The translations under genes were made by a program, and so were the position numbers. A DNA stretch of 64,000 nucleotides, from assembly GCA_964371655.1 (NCBI GenBank), contig CAYJOD010000025.1:1-64000 (forward strand). Direction: 5' to 3'. Positions 20,600 to 28,853 of this stretch are shown here, one piece after another. The stretch is from CAZGSN01 sp964371655 (lineage in GTDB: Bacteria; Desulfobacterota; Binatia; HRBIN30). The stretch's first letter is position 1. Every line of letters starts with the position of its first letter. The notes below the pieces were generated by a model. It did not search any database, had not been told where the DNA came from, and worked only from the letters and a program-made list of their open reading frames with translations.

Positions 20600-22072
20600 A
20601 TGGCAAGGATGACTGTGAAGCTTGATCAGCTGGTTTTCGGTCCAAACCGGGAGCGAAGCTCCGGCACACGAAGCATCCGCTTGGGGACGGTAGTCATGCT
20701 CGGCGCGGCTTTCGCTTCTACCGCCATCTTCGCAGCACCGGCCGGCGGGCAAACGGGCTTCCCGATCGCCACCGGGAGCATACAGGGCCAACAAAGTTTC
20801 GGCCGACCCGCCTTCGACGGGACCAATTACCTGGTGGGTATCCAAGGGGACGTCCTCGACCGCCACAACGCGACGGCGCAGCTGGTATCTCCGTCGGGCA
20901 CACTGGTCGGTCCGTTGATTTCTACAGATCACACCGGTGGGGCGCCGGGAGTCGGCTTTGATGGGACCAACTACCTGCTGGCCTGGACCGACGACGCAAC
21001 CGATCCGCAGAATCAGGTTTACGGTGAGCTCGTCAGCCCGTCGGGGAGCCCGGTGGGAGCGCCGTTCCGCATCGGCCCCGAATCGGGTGGGCAGGAGTTC
21101 AGTGGCGGCGGCTTCGACGGCACGAACTATCTGGTGATCTGGCAATGCAGCAATGACAACGGACCGTGTCCCGGTATCTACGGGCAGCTCGTCAGCCCGG
21201 CCGGGAGTCTGATTGGTTCGGTGATCACGATTAGCGCGACGGGCCGCAGAGACCCGCGGGTTGCGTTCGATGGCAGCAACTACCTGGTGGTGTGGTTTGG
21301 AGCAGGAGTCAATGGCGGCGCCGTGGTCGGAAGGTTCGTCAGCCCGGCGGGAGTGCCTTCCGCCTCCGAGATCATCATCAATGCCAGCCCTGCCCCGAGC
21401 GACAGCGCCGGCGCCGTCGTCTTCGACGGAACCAATTACCTCGTCGCCTGGAATGACGAGATCGGGGGGACGGGAACGCACCAGTGGAACATCTTCGGGC
21501 AACAGCTGACGCCCGCCGGAGACCTCAGCGGATCGGTCATTCCGATCGCGACGGGACCGCGGGCGCAAGTGCGCCCGTACGCCGCCTTCGATGGAAGCAA
21601 CTATCTTGTGACCTGGACCGATCTGCACAACGACACCAACAACGACTTCGTTTGCGACGCCGGCGAGGGGACCTGTGCCGACGTCTATGGCATCTACCTC
21701 AGCACCTCGGGCACCCCCGTCGGCTCCGCATTCCCGATTATCGCGACCGCTGGCAATCAGGCGTTTTCACCGGTGGCGTTTGCGGGCGGCAAGTATTTCG
21801 TCGTGTGGAACAGCGACGTGACGCGAAGCCCGAATGGGGAATTGATCGGCGGCGACGTCTACGGGCGCTTCATCGCGCCGCCTTCGCTAGCCTGCGCCGG
21901 GGACTGCGGGGTCGACAACGTGGTGACGATCGACGAGCTCATCACCATGGTGAATGTCGCCGTGAGCAGCGACAACGTGTCGGCCTGTCTCGCCGGAGAT
22001 CCGAGCCTCGACAACATGATCAGCGCCGGCGAGATCTTCACCGCCCTCAGCAACGCTCTAGCCGGCTGTTGA
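20600..22072 (+). CDS. Secreted beta-propeller protein with dockerin-like end
   Basis: A 490-residue exported protein. The signal region is residues ~26-50 (LGTVVMLGAAFASTAIFA). It is followed by about seven repeats with the signature FDGTNYLVxW and SPSGxxVGxxF, suggesting a beta-propeller. The C-terminus (from DNA 21893) is CAGDCGVDNVVTIDELITMV followed by a second half ending LSNALAGC: two EF-hand-like, Cys-bracketed modules resembling dockerins. ATG 20600 is preceded by GAGGAGGG. Ligand or partner unknown. Confidence 0.75.
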   Translation: MARMTVKLDQLVFGPNRERSSGTRSIRLGTVVMLGAAFASTAIFAAPAGGQTGFPIATGSIQGQQSFGRPAFDGTNYLVGIQGDVLDRHNATAQLVSPSGTLVGPLISTDHTGGAPGVGFDGTNYLLAWTDDATDPQNQVYGELVSPSGSPVGAPFRIGPESGGQEFSGGGFDGTNYLVIWQCSNDNGPCPGIYGQLVSPAGSLIGSVITISATGRRDPRVAFDGSNYLVVWFGAGVNGGAVVGRFVSPAGVPSASEIIINASPAPSDSAGAVVFDGTNYLVAWNDEIGGTGTHQWNIFGQQLTPAGDLSGSVIPIATGPRAQVRPYAAFDGSNYLVTWTDLHNDTNNDFVCDAGEGTCADVYGIYLSTSGTPVGSAFPIIATAGNQAFSPVAFAGGKYFVVWNSDVTRSPNGELIGGDVYGRFIAPPSLACAGDCGVDNVVTIDELITMVNVAVSSDNVSACLAGDPSLDNMISAGEIFTALSNALAGC

Positions 22073-22127
22073 GCGCAGGCTCGGCATCTTCCTCAAACTG
22101 AATCTCCAGGGCGTTGCCGCATCGCGG

Positions 22128-22298
22128 GGCTTTGCACCAGAAGTCGTCGTGGCTGCTTTGGAGTGCGGGAGCTTGCTCCCGCTTTCCTACCACCGCGTCG
22201 CGCACGGCAGCAAATTTGGCAAAGCGGTGGCAAGCCACCGCACTCCACAACTTATCGTGTCAGCAGATCGTCCCGCGCCCGAATTTTCGTGCAAAGCC
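22128..22298. mobile_element. 171-bp MITE-like element, copy 1
   Basis: Perfect terminal inverted repeats GGCTTTGCAC / GTGCAAAGCC enclose two internal hairpins: GCGGGAGC-TTGCTCCCGC and GCGGTGGC-AAGCCACCGC. An exactly equal-length copy in the opposite orientation is at 37776-37946. Flanking 9-mers are GCATCGCGG and GCGGCGCGG (7 of 9 identical), consistent with an aged target duplication. It has no coding capacity. Confidence 0.85.
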
Positions 22299-22389
22299 GC
22301 GGCGCGGCTACCCTGGGCGGATGATCCTCTCCCCGAGGCTCGGGCTTCTTCGCTTGCGAGCGACTCCCGAATGTTATTACAGTGGGCAC

Positions 22390-22722
22390 ATGGCGAATGT
22401 GAAGCTGAAGGTTGCACGGATCGGCAACTCGCGCGGGGTGCGCCTGCCCGCCGCGTCGCTGCGTCGCTATCGCATCGGCGATACGGTTGTGATGGAGGAA
22501 CGCAGCGAGGGCATCTTGCTGCGGCCGACTGGCCCGGTGGTGGAGAAGCTCTCGTGGGAGGACACCGCGCGGGCGATGGCCGCGAGTCACGAAGATTGGA
22601 GCGCGTGGGACGCGACGATCGCCGACGGCCTGAACGATCTACCCTGGGACGCGAAAGACAGCCGCGTCGCCGAGCCCCCCGCCCGCTACCTTGCCAAGGC
22701 GAGCCCGCGTAAACCGCGATGA
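22390..22722 (+). CDS. MazE/AbrB-type antitoxin
   Basis: A 110-residue swapped-hairpin (SpoVT/AbrB) antitoxin. The N-terminus MANVKLKVARIGNSRGVRLPAASLRRYRI is the MazE DNA-binding pattern, and the acidic, Trp-containing C-terminal tail would block the toxin. The ATG overlaps no upstream gene. Its TGA overlaps the MazF ATG by 4 bases, indicating translational coupling. The MITE at 22128-22298 lies 91 bp upstream, in the promoter region. Confidence 0.85.
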   Translation: MANVKLKVARIGNSRGVRLPAASLRRYRIGDTVVMEERSEGILLRPTGPVVEKLSWEDTARAMAASHEDWSAWDATIADGLNDLPWDAKDSRVAEPPARYLAKASPRKPR

Positions 22723-23039
22723 AGCGTTACGAGATCCGCTGGACCGCTCTCGATCCGACACGGGGCGCGGAGATGGCGAAGGCTCGTCCGGCCGTAATCG
22801 TGAGCCTGGACGTCCTGAACAAACACCTGGAGACAGTGACGGTGTGCCCGGTGACCAGTCAACTGCACCCGACTTGGCGGTCGCGAGTCCAGGTGCGCTG
22901 CGGCGGCCGTCGCGTGGAGGTCGCCGTGGATCAGATCCGCGCCGTGAGCAAAGCCCGGATCGGTGAGAAGATCGGCTCCCTCTCGAAGGACGAAGCCGCC
23001 GGCCTGCGGCGGCTTATCACCGAACTGTACGGCGAATAG
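22719..23039 (+). CDS. MazF/PemK-type endoribonuclease toxin
   Basis: A 106-residue MazF-family toxin, expected to cleave mRNA at short specific sites. It shows the family layout: RWTALDPTRGAEMAKARPAV (beta1 and the substrate loop), TVCPVTSQL, and VAVDQIRAVSKARIGEKIG with the conserved Asp-Gln-Ile-Arg. It is intact and paired with the upstream antitoxin. A 3'-terminal fragment of a close homolog is present at 26404-26478. Confidence 0.88.
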   Translation: MKRYEIRWTALDPTRGAEMAKARPAVIVSLDVLNKHLETVTVCPVTSQLHPTWRSRVQVRCGGRRVEVAVDQIRAVSKARIGEKIGSLSKDEAAGLRRLITELYGE

Positions 23040-23190
23040 GCGGCGGCGCGACCTCATTTGCGCCAACCGATGCGTCCAATGGTGTCACCTTGAAGCGCGC
23101 CGAGCAGAAGGTTCTGGTGGGCTACGCGCCTACGCCCCCACCAACGCGCGGCGCTCGCTAATCTACGCAGACCAGACCGGGAGTGCACTT

Positions 23191-25392
23191 GTGATCATTC
23201 TGTACGCCTTGACCATGTTCGTCAGTGCCTTGCTGCTGTTCATGGTGCAGCCGATGTTCGCCATGATGGTCTTGCCGCTGCTCGGCGGCTCGCCGGCGGT
23301 GTGGAATACGACGGTGGTGTTCTACGAGGTCCTGCTGTTGGTGGGGTATCTGTATGCCCACACCACGCGCCGGTGGCTCAGCCCCCGCGCCCAACTGTTT
23401 TTCCACGGGGTGCTGCTGATCCTGCCGCTCATCGTCTTGCCGATTGGCATTCCCGCGGGTTGGATTCCTCCCGCCGCGACCACTCCGATTCCCTGGCTTC
23501 TGGCGCTGATGTCGGTGGCGGTGGGATTGCCCTTTCTCATCCTGTCGGCCACGAGCCCACTGCTGCAGGCGTGGTTTTCGACTACCTCGCATCGCTCCGC
23601 CACCGACCCGTATTTTCTCTCCGTGGCCAGCAATGGCGGCAGCCTGTTGGCGTTACTTGCCTACCCGTTCTTGTTGCAACCACGACTGTCGCTCGCCGCG
23701 CAGAGCCGGCTGTGGACCGCCGGCTACCTGGGGTTGGTCGCCTTGCTCCTCGCCTGCATCGTGGCGGTGTGGAGACACGGCCGGCAGGTCGTTGAGGTCG
23801 TTCACGCCGCGGTGCCGGATCGCAAACCTGCCGAGGCCGTCGAGCCGCTGAGCGTTTACAGGCGCTGCCATTGGGTCCTCCTCGCCTTTGCCCCGTCGAG
23901 CTTGATGCTGAGTGTCACCACCCACCTGTCGACGGCGATCGCCCCCATCCCGTTGCTCTGGGTCGTGCCGCTGGCGCTGTACCTGCTGACCTTCATCCTC
24001 GCGTTTGCGCGGCGACCGCTGCCGCCGCCGTGGTTGACGCGACGAATCTTCCCCTATGCCATCCTGCTGCTTGTCGTCGCCTTCTATGTCCCAGCCACCA
24101 ACGCGGTGAAGCCCCTGCTGGTCCTGCACCTGATCGTGTACTTCGTCATCGCCATGGCCTGCCACGGAATTTTGGCAGAGGATCGCCCGCCGGCGCACTA
24201 CTTGACGGAGTTCTATCTATGGCTGGCGGTCGGTGGGGCGTTGGGAGGAATATTCAACAGCCTGGTTGCGCCGGTTCTCTTCCACTCGGTGGCGGAGTAT
24301 CCCATCGTCGTCGTCTTGGCTTGCGCCCTCCTGTGGCAGCCCGGCCGCGACGACCCGCCTCGACAGCGCTGGCTTGATCTCCTTCTCCCCGCGGCCCTCG
24401 GCGGCGCCATGGGCGTGCTGGTATTTGTCGTCCAAGCCCAGGGCTGGCGCACCAACTGGCTGGTGATGAGCGCCGTGGTCGGGATTCCGCCGGTGATCTG
24501 CTTCGCCTTCTCGAGGCGGGCGCTACGTTTCGCGCTGGGCATCGGCGTCCTCTTCTTCACCTATGCACAGTTGCTGGCCAATCCACACGGGCAGGTTCTA
24601 TTCACCGAACGCAGCTTCTTCGGAATCTCGCAGGTGCAGCACAACGTTCAGGGGCAGTACCACGGTCTCATGCACGGCAGGATTTTGCACGGCGTGCAAA
24701 GTCTCGATCCGGCGCGCCGTGATGAGCCCCTGAGTTACTACTCGGCGGCTGGACCCATTGGCCAATTCTTCGCCGCCTACACGGACGGAGACGCCAAGCA
24801 ACGCGTCGCGGTCATCGGCCTCGGCGCCGGCGCGCTCGCTTGTTACCGGCAACCAGGCCAGCACTGGACCTTCTATGAGATCGATCCCACGGTCGTGCGC
24901 ATTGCACGCGATCCACAGTACTTCACCTTCCTGCACGACTGCGCCCCCGACGAGCGCATCGTTCTCGGCGACGCGCGCTTGTCCCTGAGCCGGGTGCCCG
25001 AGCAATCCTACGACCTGATGATCTTTGATGCCTACAGCGGCGATGCGGTGCCCGTGCACCTTCTTACCGTTGAGGCGCTGAAGCTGTATGTCACCAAACT
25101 CGCCCCTGGCGGCGTGCTGGCATTTCACATCTCCAACCTGTTCTTCGACCTACGACCCGTCGTGGCCAACCTGGCTCACGAGCTCGGGCTCAGCGCCTGG
25201 ATGCAGATCCATCCCGTCACCGAGGAAGAGCGGGAGCGCGGTCGCTATGCATCCGAATGGATGGTCGTGGCCCGCACCGCGGCCGACCTGGAGCGACTTA
25301 CCCAAGACACCCGCTGGCAGCGGCAAGACAACGATCCCGACCTAGCCTTGTGGACCGATGGCTTCTCGAATGTCCTCGCGGTGATGAAGTGA
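23191..25392 (+). CDS. Membrane protein fused to spermidine-synthase-like domain
   Basis: A 733-residue protein. The first ~490 residues contain about a dozen hydrophobic segments (for example LYALTMFVSALLLFMV and LLLVVAFYVP). The C-terminal ~200 residues form a SpeE-like Rossmann domain with VAVIGLGAGALACY, EIDPTVVRIA and DLMIFDAYSGDAVPVHLLT. Such fused transporter/aminopropyltransferase-like proteins are widespread, but their substrate is unknown. GTG 23191 was chosen because it has GGGAG at good spacing and opens the first membrane helix; the upstream open frame overlaps mazF. An ATG at 23215 is the alternative. Confidence 0.8.
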   Translation: MIILYALTMFVSALLLFMVQPMFAMMVLPLLGGSPAVWNTTVVFYEVLLLVGYLYAHTTRRWLSPRAQLFFHGVLLILPLIVLPIGIPAGWIPPAATTPIPWLLALMSVAVGLPFLILSATSPLLQAWFSTTSHRSATDPYFLSVASNGGSLLALLAYPFLLQPRLSLAAQSRLWTAGYLGLVALLLACIVAVWRHGRQVVEVVHAAVPDRKPAEAVEPLSVYRRCHWVLLAFAPSSLMLSVTTHLSTAIAPIPLLWVVPLALYLLTFILAFARRPLPPPWLTRRIFPYAILLLVVAFYVPATNAVKPLLVLHLIVYFVIAMACHGILAEDRPPAHYLTEFYLWLAVGGALGGIFNSLVAPVLFHSVAEYPIVVVLACALLWQPGRDDPPRQRWLDLLLPAALGGAMGVLVFVVQAQGWRTNWLVMSAVVGIPPVICFAFSRRALRFALGIGVLFFTYAQLLANPHGQVLFTERSFFGISQVQHNVQGQYHGLMHGRILHGVQSLDPARRDEPLSYYSAAGPIGQFFAAYTDGDAKQRVAVIGLGAGALACYRQPGQHWTFYEIDPTVVRIARDPQYFTFLHDCAPDERIVLGDARLSLSRVPEQSYDLMIFDAYSGDAVPVHLLTVEALKLYVTKLAPGGVLAFHISNLFFDLRPVVANLAHELGLSAWMQIHPVTEEERERGRYASEWMVVARTAADLERLTQDTRWQRQDNDPDLALWTDGFSNVLAVMK

Positions 25393-25495
25393 AGCAATCG
25401 ATGTCGACACGGTCCTCGCTCGTCGCCGACAACGTGATGCAGTCACTGGCGAAGCAATCAAGTCCCAGGCTAGACGAGGAGGCGAGGTAACGGCT

Positions 25496-26392
25496 TTGAC
25501 GACTCCCGAGCAGCATCGTGTGTGTGTAAACGGCGTGGAGCTCGCCTACTTCGAGTGGCGCCCCGCCCGATGCGATGGCGAAGCGCCGATCCTGTTGGCG
25601 CACGCCACCGGCTTCCACGCCCGCGTCTGGGACCAGGTGATTCGGCATCTCGGTGAGCGCCACGTGATCGCGGTCGACCAGCGTGGCCACGGCCGCAGTC
25701 AGAAGACCGAGATCACGCACTGGAACGTGTTCGGCCAGGACCTGACTGCGTTCGTGCGCGCGCTCGATCTCCGCGACGTCATCGGAGTGGGTCACTCGAT
25801 GGGTGGACACGCCATGACCGAGGCGGCCGCGGCGTGTCGTGATCGCTTCCAAAGGCTGGTCCTGGTCGATCCGGTGATCGCCTCTCCCGACGCTTACCGC
25901 GACGATAGTCGGATGATCGCCAACCTGGGCGACTGGATGCACCCGATCGCGAAGCGCAAGAACCGCTTCGCCTCGCCCGACGAAATGTTCGATCGTTTCA
26001 AGGATCGAATGCCCTACGCCGGCTTCGATCCCTCGGCGCTGCGTGACCTTTGCGATCACGGCTTGCTTCCGGCACCCGACGACGACGGCTACATCCTAGC
26101 CTGCCCGCCCGAGATCGAGGCGAGCATCTACATGACCAGCCGCACCAACGCCGCCGTCCACGAGAGCATTCGCATTCTCGATATCCCGGTGATGATCCTA
26201 CGCGCCAAGGAGCCGCCGCCCGGCCGCGAGCTGATGGACTTCGCCTCGTCTCCCACCTGGCCGCGATTGGTGCGCGAGTTCAAGAACGGTCACGAGGTCT
26301 ATCTCGCGGACCACACCCACTTCCTACCGTTCGAAGCGCCCGCGCTGGTAGCCCGATACGTGCTCGGGAACGAAGCCCTGCTGCAAACGTAG
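25496..26392 (+). CDS. Alpha/beta hydrolase
   Basis: A 298-residue soluble alpha/beta-hydrolase-fold enzyme. It shows an oxyanion-loop motif HATGFHARVWD, the VDQRGHGRS strand-turn, a nucleophile elbow GHSMGG (Ser ~101) and a C-terminal catalytic-His segment DHTHFLPFE. Substrate unknown; the pattern is typical of esterase or epoxide-hydrolase-like members. A TTG start (25496) is used because no in-frame ATG or GTG is suitably placed and a GAGG-rich site precedes it. Confidence 0.85.
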   Translation: MTTPEQHRVCVNGVELAYFEWRPARCDGEAPILLAHATGFHARVWDQVIRHLGERHVIAVDQRGHGRSQKTEITHWNVFGQDLTAFVRALDLRDVIGVGHSMGGHAMTEAAAACRDRFQRLVLVDPVIASPDAYRDDSRMIANLGDWMHPIAKRKNRFASPDEMFDRFKDRMPYAGFDPSALRDLCDHGLLPAPDDDGYILACPPEIEASIYMTSRTNAAVHESIRILDIPVMILRAKEPPPGRELMDFASSPTWPRLVREFKNGHEVYLADHTHFLPFEAPALVARYVLGNEALLQT

Positions 26393-26403
26393 CCGCGGCC
26401 ATC

Positions 26404-26478
26404 ATCTGTCCGGATCGGCGAGAAGATCGGCTCCGTCGCGAAGGACGAAGTCCACGGTGTGCGGCGAGTCATCGCCGG
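26404..26478 (+). pseudogene. 3' fragment of a mazF gene
   Basis: This stretch reads CPDRRE in one frame, but in the MazF frame it gives RIGEKIGSVAKDEVHGVRRVI. That closely matches the end of the intact MazF at 22719-23039 (RIGEKIGSLSKDEAAGLRRLI), and the DNA is also highly similar. Only ~25 codons remain. It marks a lost toxin-antitoxin module. Confidence 0.65.
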
Positions 26479-26558
26479 CGGGCTCAGGCGCGGTGGGCGT
26501 CAGTGGAAGCCAGCTCCAACCCGCCGTCGCTTGCAGCCGCTGAGTTCGACATGAACGG

Positions 26559-26852
26559 CTACACCGCGTGCGGCATCTCTTGCGCGCCATGGATGATTCT
26601 CAGCACCTCAACGCTCGCCGGCTTGACGCGGTACACGACGCGGTAGTTTCGAACGATGAGCTCACGAATGTTCGGGTCGTCGTACTCGGGAACCTGCCGA
26701 CCGCGCTCCGCGAAGACCCTGAGTGAACGGCCTCCTGCCACCAACTCGCGGGCCACGGTCGCAGCGTAGAATTCGGAGTCACGCGCAATGTAGTCAACGA
26801 TTGATTCGAGATCTGAGCCAGCGGAGAAGGACCAGACTACTTCTCGCTCCAT
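26559..26852 (-). CDS. ParE/RelE-family toxin
   Basis: A 97-residue protein with the RelE/ParE fold pattern: VVWSFSAGSDLESIVDYIA at the N-terminus, GRQVPEYDDPNIRELIVRNYRVVYRV in the core and VLRIIHGAQ at the end. The missing strong basic catalytic residues at the C-terminus favour ParE-type (gyrase) over RelE-type (ribosomal mRNA cleavage), but this is inference. The start overlaps the antitoxin gene by 16 bases. Confidence 0.8.
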   Translation of the reverse strand: MEREVVWSFSAGSDLESIVDYIARDSEFYAATVARELVAGGRSLRVFAERGRQVPEYDDPNIRELIVRNYRVVYRVKPASVEVLRIIHGAQEMPHAV

Positions 26853-27025
26853 TTTGCCATCCGTCGCTCAACTTCTTCCTGGCTCAGGACGCGCCCCTCC
26901 TCCACATCCCGCAGCCCAACGGCGATCGCTTGCCGCACATAAAGGCGGTATTGGACGTCCTCGATCGTGGCGCTATCGGGCAGGGAGTTCAGAATACGCT
27001 GCACCTCTTGCTTCGCTGTCTCCAT
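26837..27025 (-). CDS. Antitoxin of the ParE-type module
   Basis: A 62-residue acidic helical protein (METAKQEVQRILNSLPDSAT...) lying immediately before and overlapping the ParE-type toxin. The pattern, ending LSQEEVERRMAKW, matches small antitoxins of this group (the DxxEEGRVLSxEEV motif of addiction-module proteins). ATG 27025 has AAGAGG upstream. A GTG 6 bases earlier is possible but leaves no ribosome binding site. Confidence 0.75.
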   Translation of the reverse strand: METAKQEVQRILNSLPDSATIEDVQYRLYVRQAIAVGLRDVEEGRVLSQEEVERRMAKWSEK

Positions 27026-27092
27026 TGGCACCTCTTATTTCCAACTCTACCTTAGGAGGCCGCACGTCGGAAGAACGTGCAACACCTGGCCG

Positions 27093-27167
27093 GCCTAACG
27101 GCGCGCCGCTGACCCGCGTCGGGCTGGGCGGCGTTGCGGGGCCGCCGGGTCGAGCGGCTTGTTATGC
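27093..27167 (-). mobile_element. Integron attC recombination site
   Basis: Read on the minus strand, this 75-bp site starts GCATAAC (R''-like), ends GTTAGGC (R', matching the G/TTRRRY core) and folds into a long hairpin. The L-type arms pair as CCGCTCGACCCG with CGGGTCAGCGG, with one unpaired extra base, which is the hallmark of attC. A variable GC-rich terminal structure lies between the arms. It sits 13 bases downstream of the stop codon of the minus-strand gene 27181-27930, as expected for a gene cassette. Confidence 0.8.
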
Positions 27168-27180
27168 GATTTGGTGGCGG

Positions 27181-27930
27181 TCACGGCCCCGCCTGTTCCA
27201 GGAGCTTCAGAAAACGCGCTACAACGTCGTCTGGTCGGTCGTAGCATTCGGTGGCATCAAAGTGTTCGACCAACCTGACGCCGTGTTCACGAAACATACG
27301 ATCACGGGCATGATCTTGCACTGTGCGGGACGGCGGGTGAAACGGCTCGCCGTCGACCTCCAGGATGCCCCAGACCCCGTGATGACAGACGAGGAAGTCA
27401 GCCTCGCGATTGCCCCGGTCTTGGGAACCGAGGCGACCGCGGCAGTTTGGGAAGAAGAGGACGCGCTTGCGGTCCAAAGCCTCCGCTATGCGTATCTCAC
27501 TCTGTGAGCGGAAGTAGAGGTTGTTCCAGACCCTAAGCGCACGGCCCTGCGCGGCCTGGTTATGTACGCCCAGCCCCCGTGCGATCTGCAGTAATTCATC
27601 CTGCCAGTCTTTGTCGATTGGTATGTGCTCGACGTGTGCGGTGAAATGCTTGATGTAGGTCTGATCCGGCAGGACCGCCCCGATCGCTTGGTGGATAGCC
27701 TTCGTAATTGGATGCGCGGAGTCACTGAGAATCTCATAGGCCGCACGCGGACCCGTCAACTTGACGTGTAGCGCGGAATGCACCTCATCACCCACAAACC
27801 ACGTGTCTCCCGATTCCCAAAACCGGAGCGAGCAGGAGAGAAGGACGCTAGCAGCATCCTCTTCGCCTCCATCGATCAGGAAGCGTGCAGCGCTCGCTTG
27901 GATGACCTCGTCTTGCCCCGACTCAGTCAT
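27181..27930 (-). CDS. Cassette-borne protein with DUF559/Vsr-like nuclease domain
   Basis: A 249-residue soluble protein. The N-terminal ~120 residues are unrecognised. The C-terminal part resembles DUF559/Vsr-type PD-(D/E)XK nucleases: RSQSEIRIAEALDR, then READFLVCHHGVWGILEVDG (acidic residues and ExDG core), HDHARDRMFREHGVRLVEHF and a final helix. The putative Lys and Asp catalytic set is partly visible. It is flanked by an attC site downstream and a GTTATGC core 16 bases upstream of the ATG, so it is packaged as an integron cassette. Substrate unknown; a role in defence or DNA repair is only a guess. Confidence 0.75.
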   Translation of the reverse strand: MTESGQDEVIQASAARFLIDGGEEDAASVLLSCSLRFWESGDTWFVGDEVHSALHVKLTGPRAAYEILSDSAHPITKAIHQAIGAVLPDQTYIKHFTAHVEHIPIDKDWQDELLQIARGLGVHNQAAQGRALRVWNNLYFRSQSEIRIAEALDRKRVLFFPNCRGRLGSQDRGNREADFLVCHHGVWGILEVDGEPFHPPSRTVQDHARDRMFREHGVRLVEHFDATECYDRPDDVVARFLKLLEQAGP

Positions 27931-27946
27931 GCGTCACTCTGCCATC

Positions 27947-27953
27947 GCATAAC
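27947..27953 (-). other. Upstream integron core site (GTTATGC)
   Basis: On the minus strand this heptamer lies 16 bases before the ATG of the cassette gene. It is identical to the complement of the attC R''-type end, so it is the expected insertion junction of the cassette. The sequence further upstream does not fold like a second attC, so it may be an attI-like or secondary site. Another GTTATGC is found on the minus strand near 28105. Confidence 0.5.
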
Positions 27954-28155
27954 AATCATTCACCCGGTCAGCCTAGTTCTCTTCGCCCCGCTAGCGCGGT
28001 TAGCCTATCACCCTGCGTGTTCTTGGGGCAAACGCATCGAGCTCTCTCGACTGCTACACGTTCTTCGATCGAGCGCCGTCCGCCTACGTCATGCTGGGCT
28101 GGTCAGCATAACGCACCTTGCCGCGCGGCCGGCTCTAAATCCGCTTGACTCGAAT

Positions 28156-28190
28156 CGACCCGCATAGCTATTGGATGGCTATGCGGGTCG
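28156..28190. promoter_or_regulatory. Perfect 13-bp palindrome over the brnT start
   Basis: CGACCCGCATAGC (28156-28168) is repeated as its exact complement at 28178-28190, with a 9-base spacer holding the likely start codon. It could be an operator for the BrnTA complex (BrnTA modules are autoregulated) or an mRNA hairpin masking translation initiation. Confidence 0.7.
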
Positions 28191-28501
28191 TGGAGGATCC
28201 AGCAACGGCTCGTTGGTTGAACGAACTCGCCGGGACAGCCGACAGCTTCGATTGGGACGCAGGAAATCGCACCAAGAACGCCAAGCACGGCGTGCGCTCA
28301 GCTGACATCGAGGCCCTCTTCCGCAAGCCGACAGTCTTTGTCGGCCGCGTCATCGAACCTGTTCACGACGAGCCACGATGGCTTCTCCTTGGCCGAGACC
28401 CCAAGGGACGCCGGCTCGCGCTGATCTTTACGCGACGAGGAGATCGTATCCGCCCAGTCAGTTGCCGACCGATGCGAGCGAAGGAGAAAGAGATCATATG
28501 A
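28175..28501 (+). CDS. BrnT-family ribonuclease toxin
   Basis: A 108-residue BrnT-type toxin (RelE-like fold RNase). The core FDWDAGNRTKNAKHGV (WDxxKxxxNxxKHGV pattern), DIEALF and the RxxALIFTRRGDRIRPVSCRPM segment match the family, including basic catalytic residues. The start codon at 28175 lies in the loop of a perfect palindrome; ATG 28181 is an alternative. The TGA overlaps the downstream antitoxin ATG by 4 bases. Toxin-first order is normal for brnTA. Confidence 0.88.
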   Translation: MAMRVVEDPATARWLNELAGTADSFDWDAGNRTKNAKHGVRSADIEALFRKPTVFVGRVIEPVHDEPRWLLLGRDPKGRRLALIFTRRGDRIRPVSCRPMRAKEKEII

Positions 28502-28758
28502 AGAAGGTTGCCAAGAAGACAGGCACTAGGACCAAGAAGATGGACGCTCAGATCGAGGAGTTCGACAAGCGGGACCTCGGCAGTGACATTCGCGCATCCG
28601 GCGTTCGCCCGGTCTTGATCCGTCCCAAGTCGACACCGACGTCGATCGTCCTCGGACCCGATCTCATCAAACGCTTGCGCGAGAAGGGAGCAAAGCGGGG
28701 GCTCGGATACCAGACCATGCTCAAAGTCATCGTGCGCGAGCACCTTGAAGACTACTGA
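28498..28758 (+). CDS. BrnA-family antitoxin
   Basis: An 86-residue antitoxin: a Lys-rich N-terminus, then a C-terminal RHH-like domain with PTSIVLGPDLIKRLREKGAKRG and YQTMLKVIVREHL, the usual BrnA DNA-binding part. It is coupled to brnT by an ATGA overlap. With the palindrome upstream of brnT it probably forms an autoregulated operon. Confidence 0.85.
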   Translation: MKKVAKKTGTRTKKMDAQIEEFDKRDLGSDIRASGVRPVLIRPKSTPTSIVLGPDLIKRLREKGAKRGLGYQTMLKVIVREHLEDY

Positions 28759-28853
28759 CCCGATCGGCGGGGTGCTCGGTTGTCGCCAGCTAGGTGATAC
28801 GGTCTCGGGCGAAGCGCTCAAAACCCCGCCGAGCCTGCATCTCTCACCAAGTT

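Noticed and set aside
26500..26560. attC-like site at the end of the ParE module
   Set aside because: A GTCGAAC-like and a GTTGGAG-like heptamer occur on the minus strand, but the arms are not complementary.
27947..28110. A second attC site upstream of the cassette gene
   Set aside because: GTTATGC-like heptamers are present on the minus strand near 27950 and 28105, but the sequence between them does not fold into paired L and R arms, so only a core site was called.
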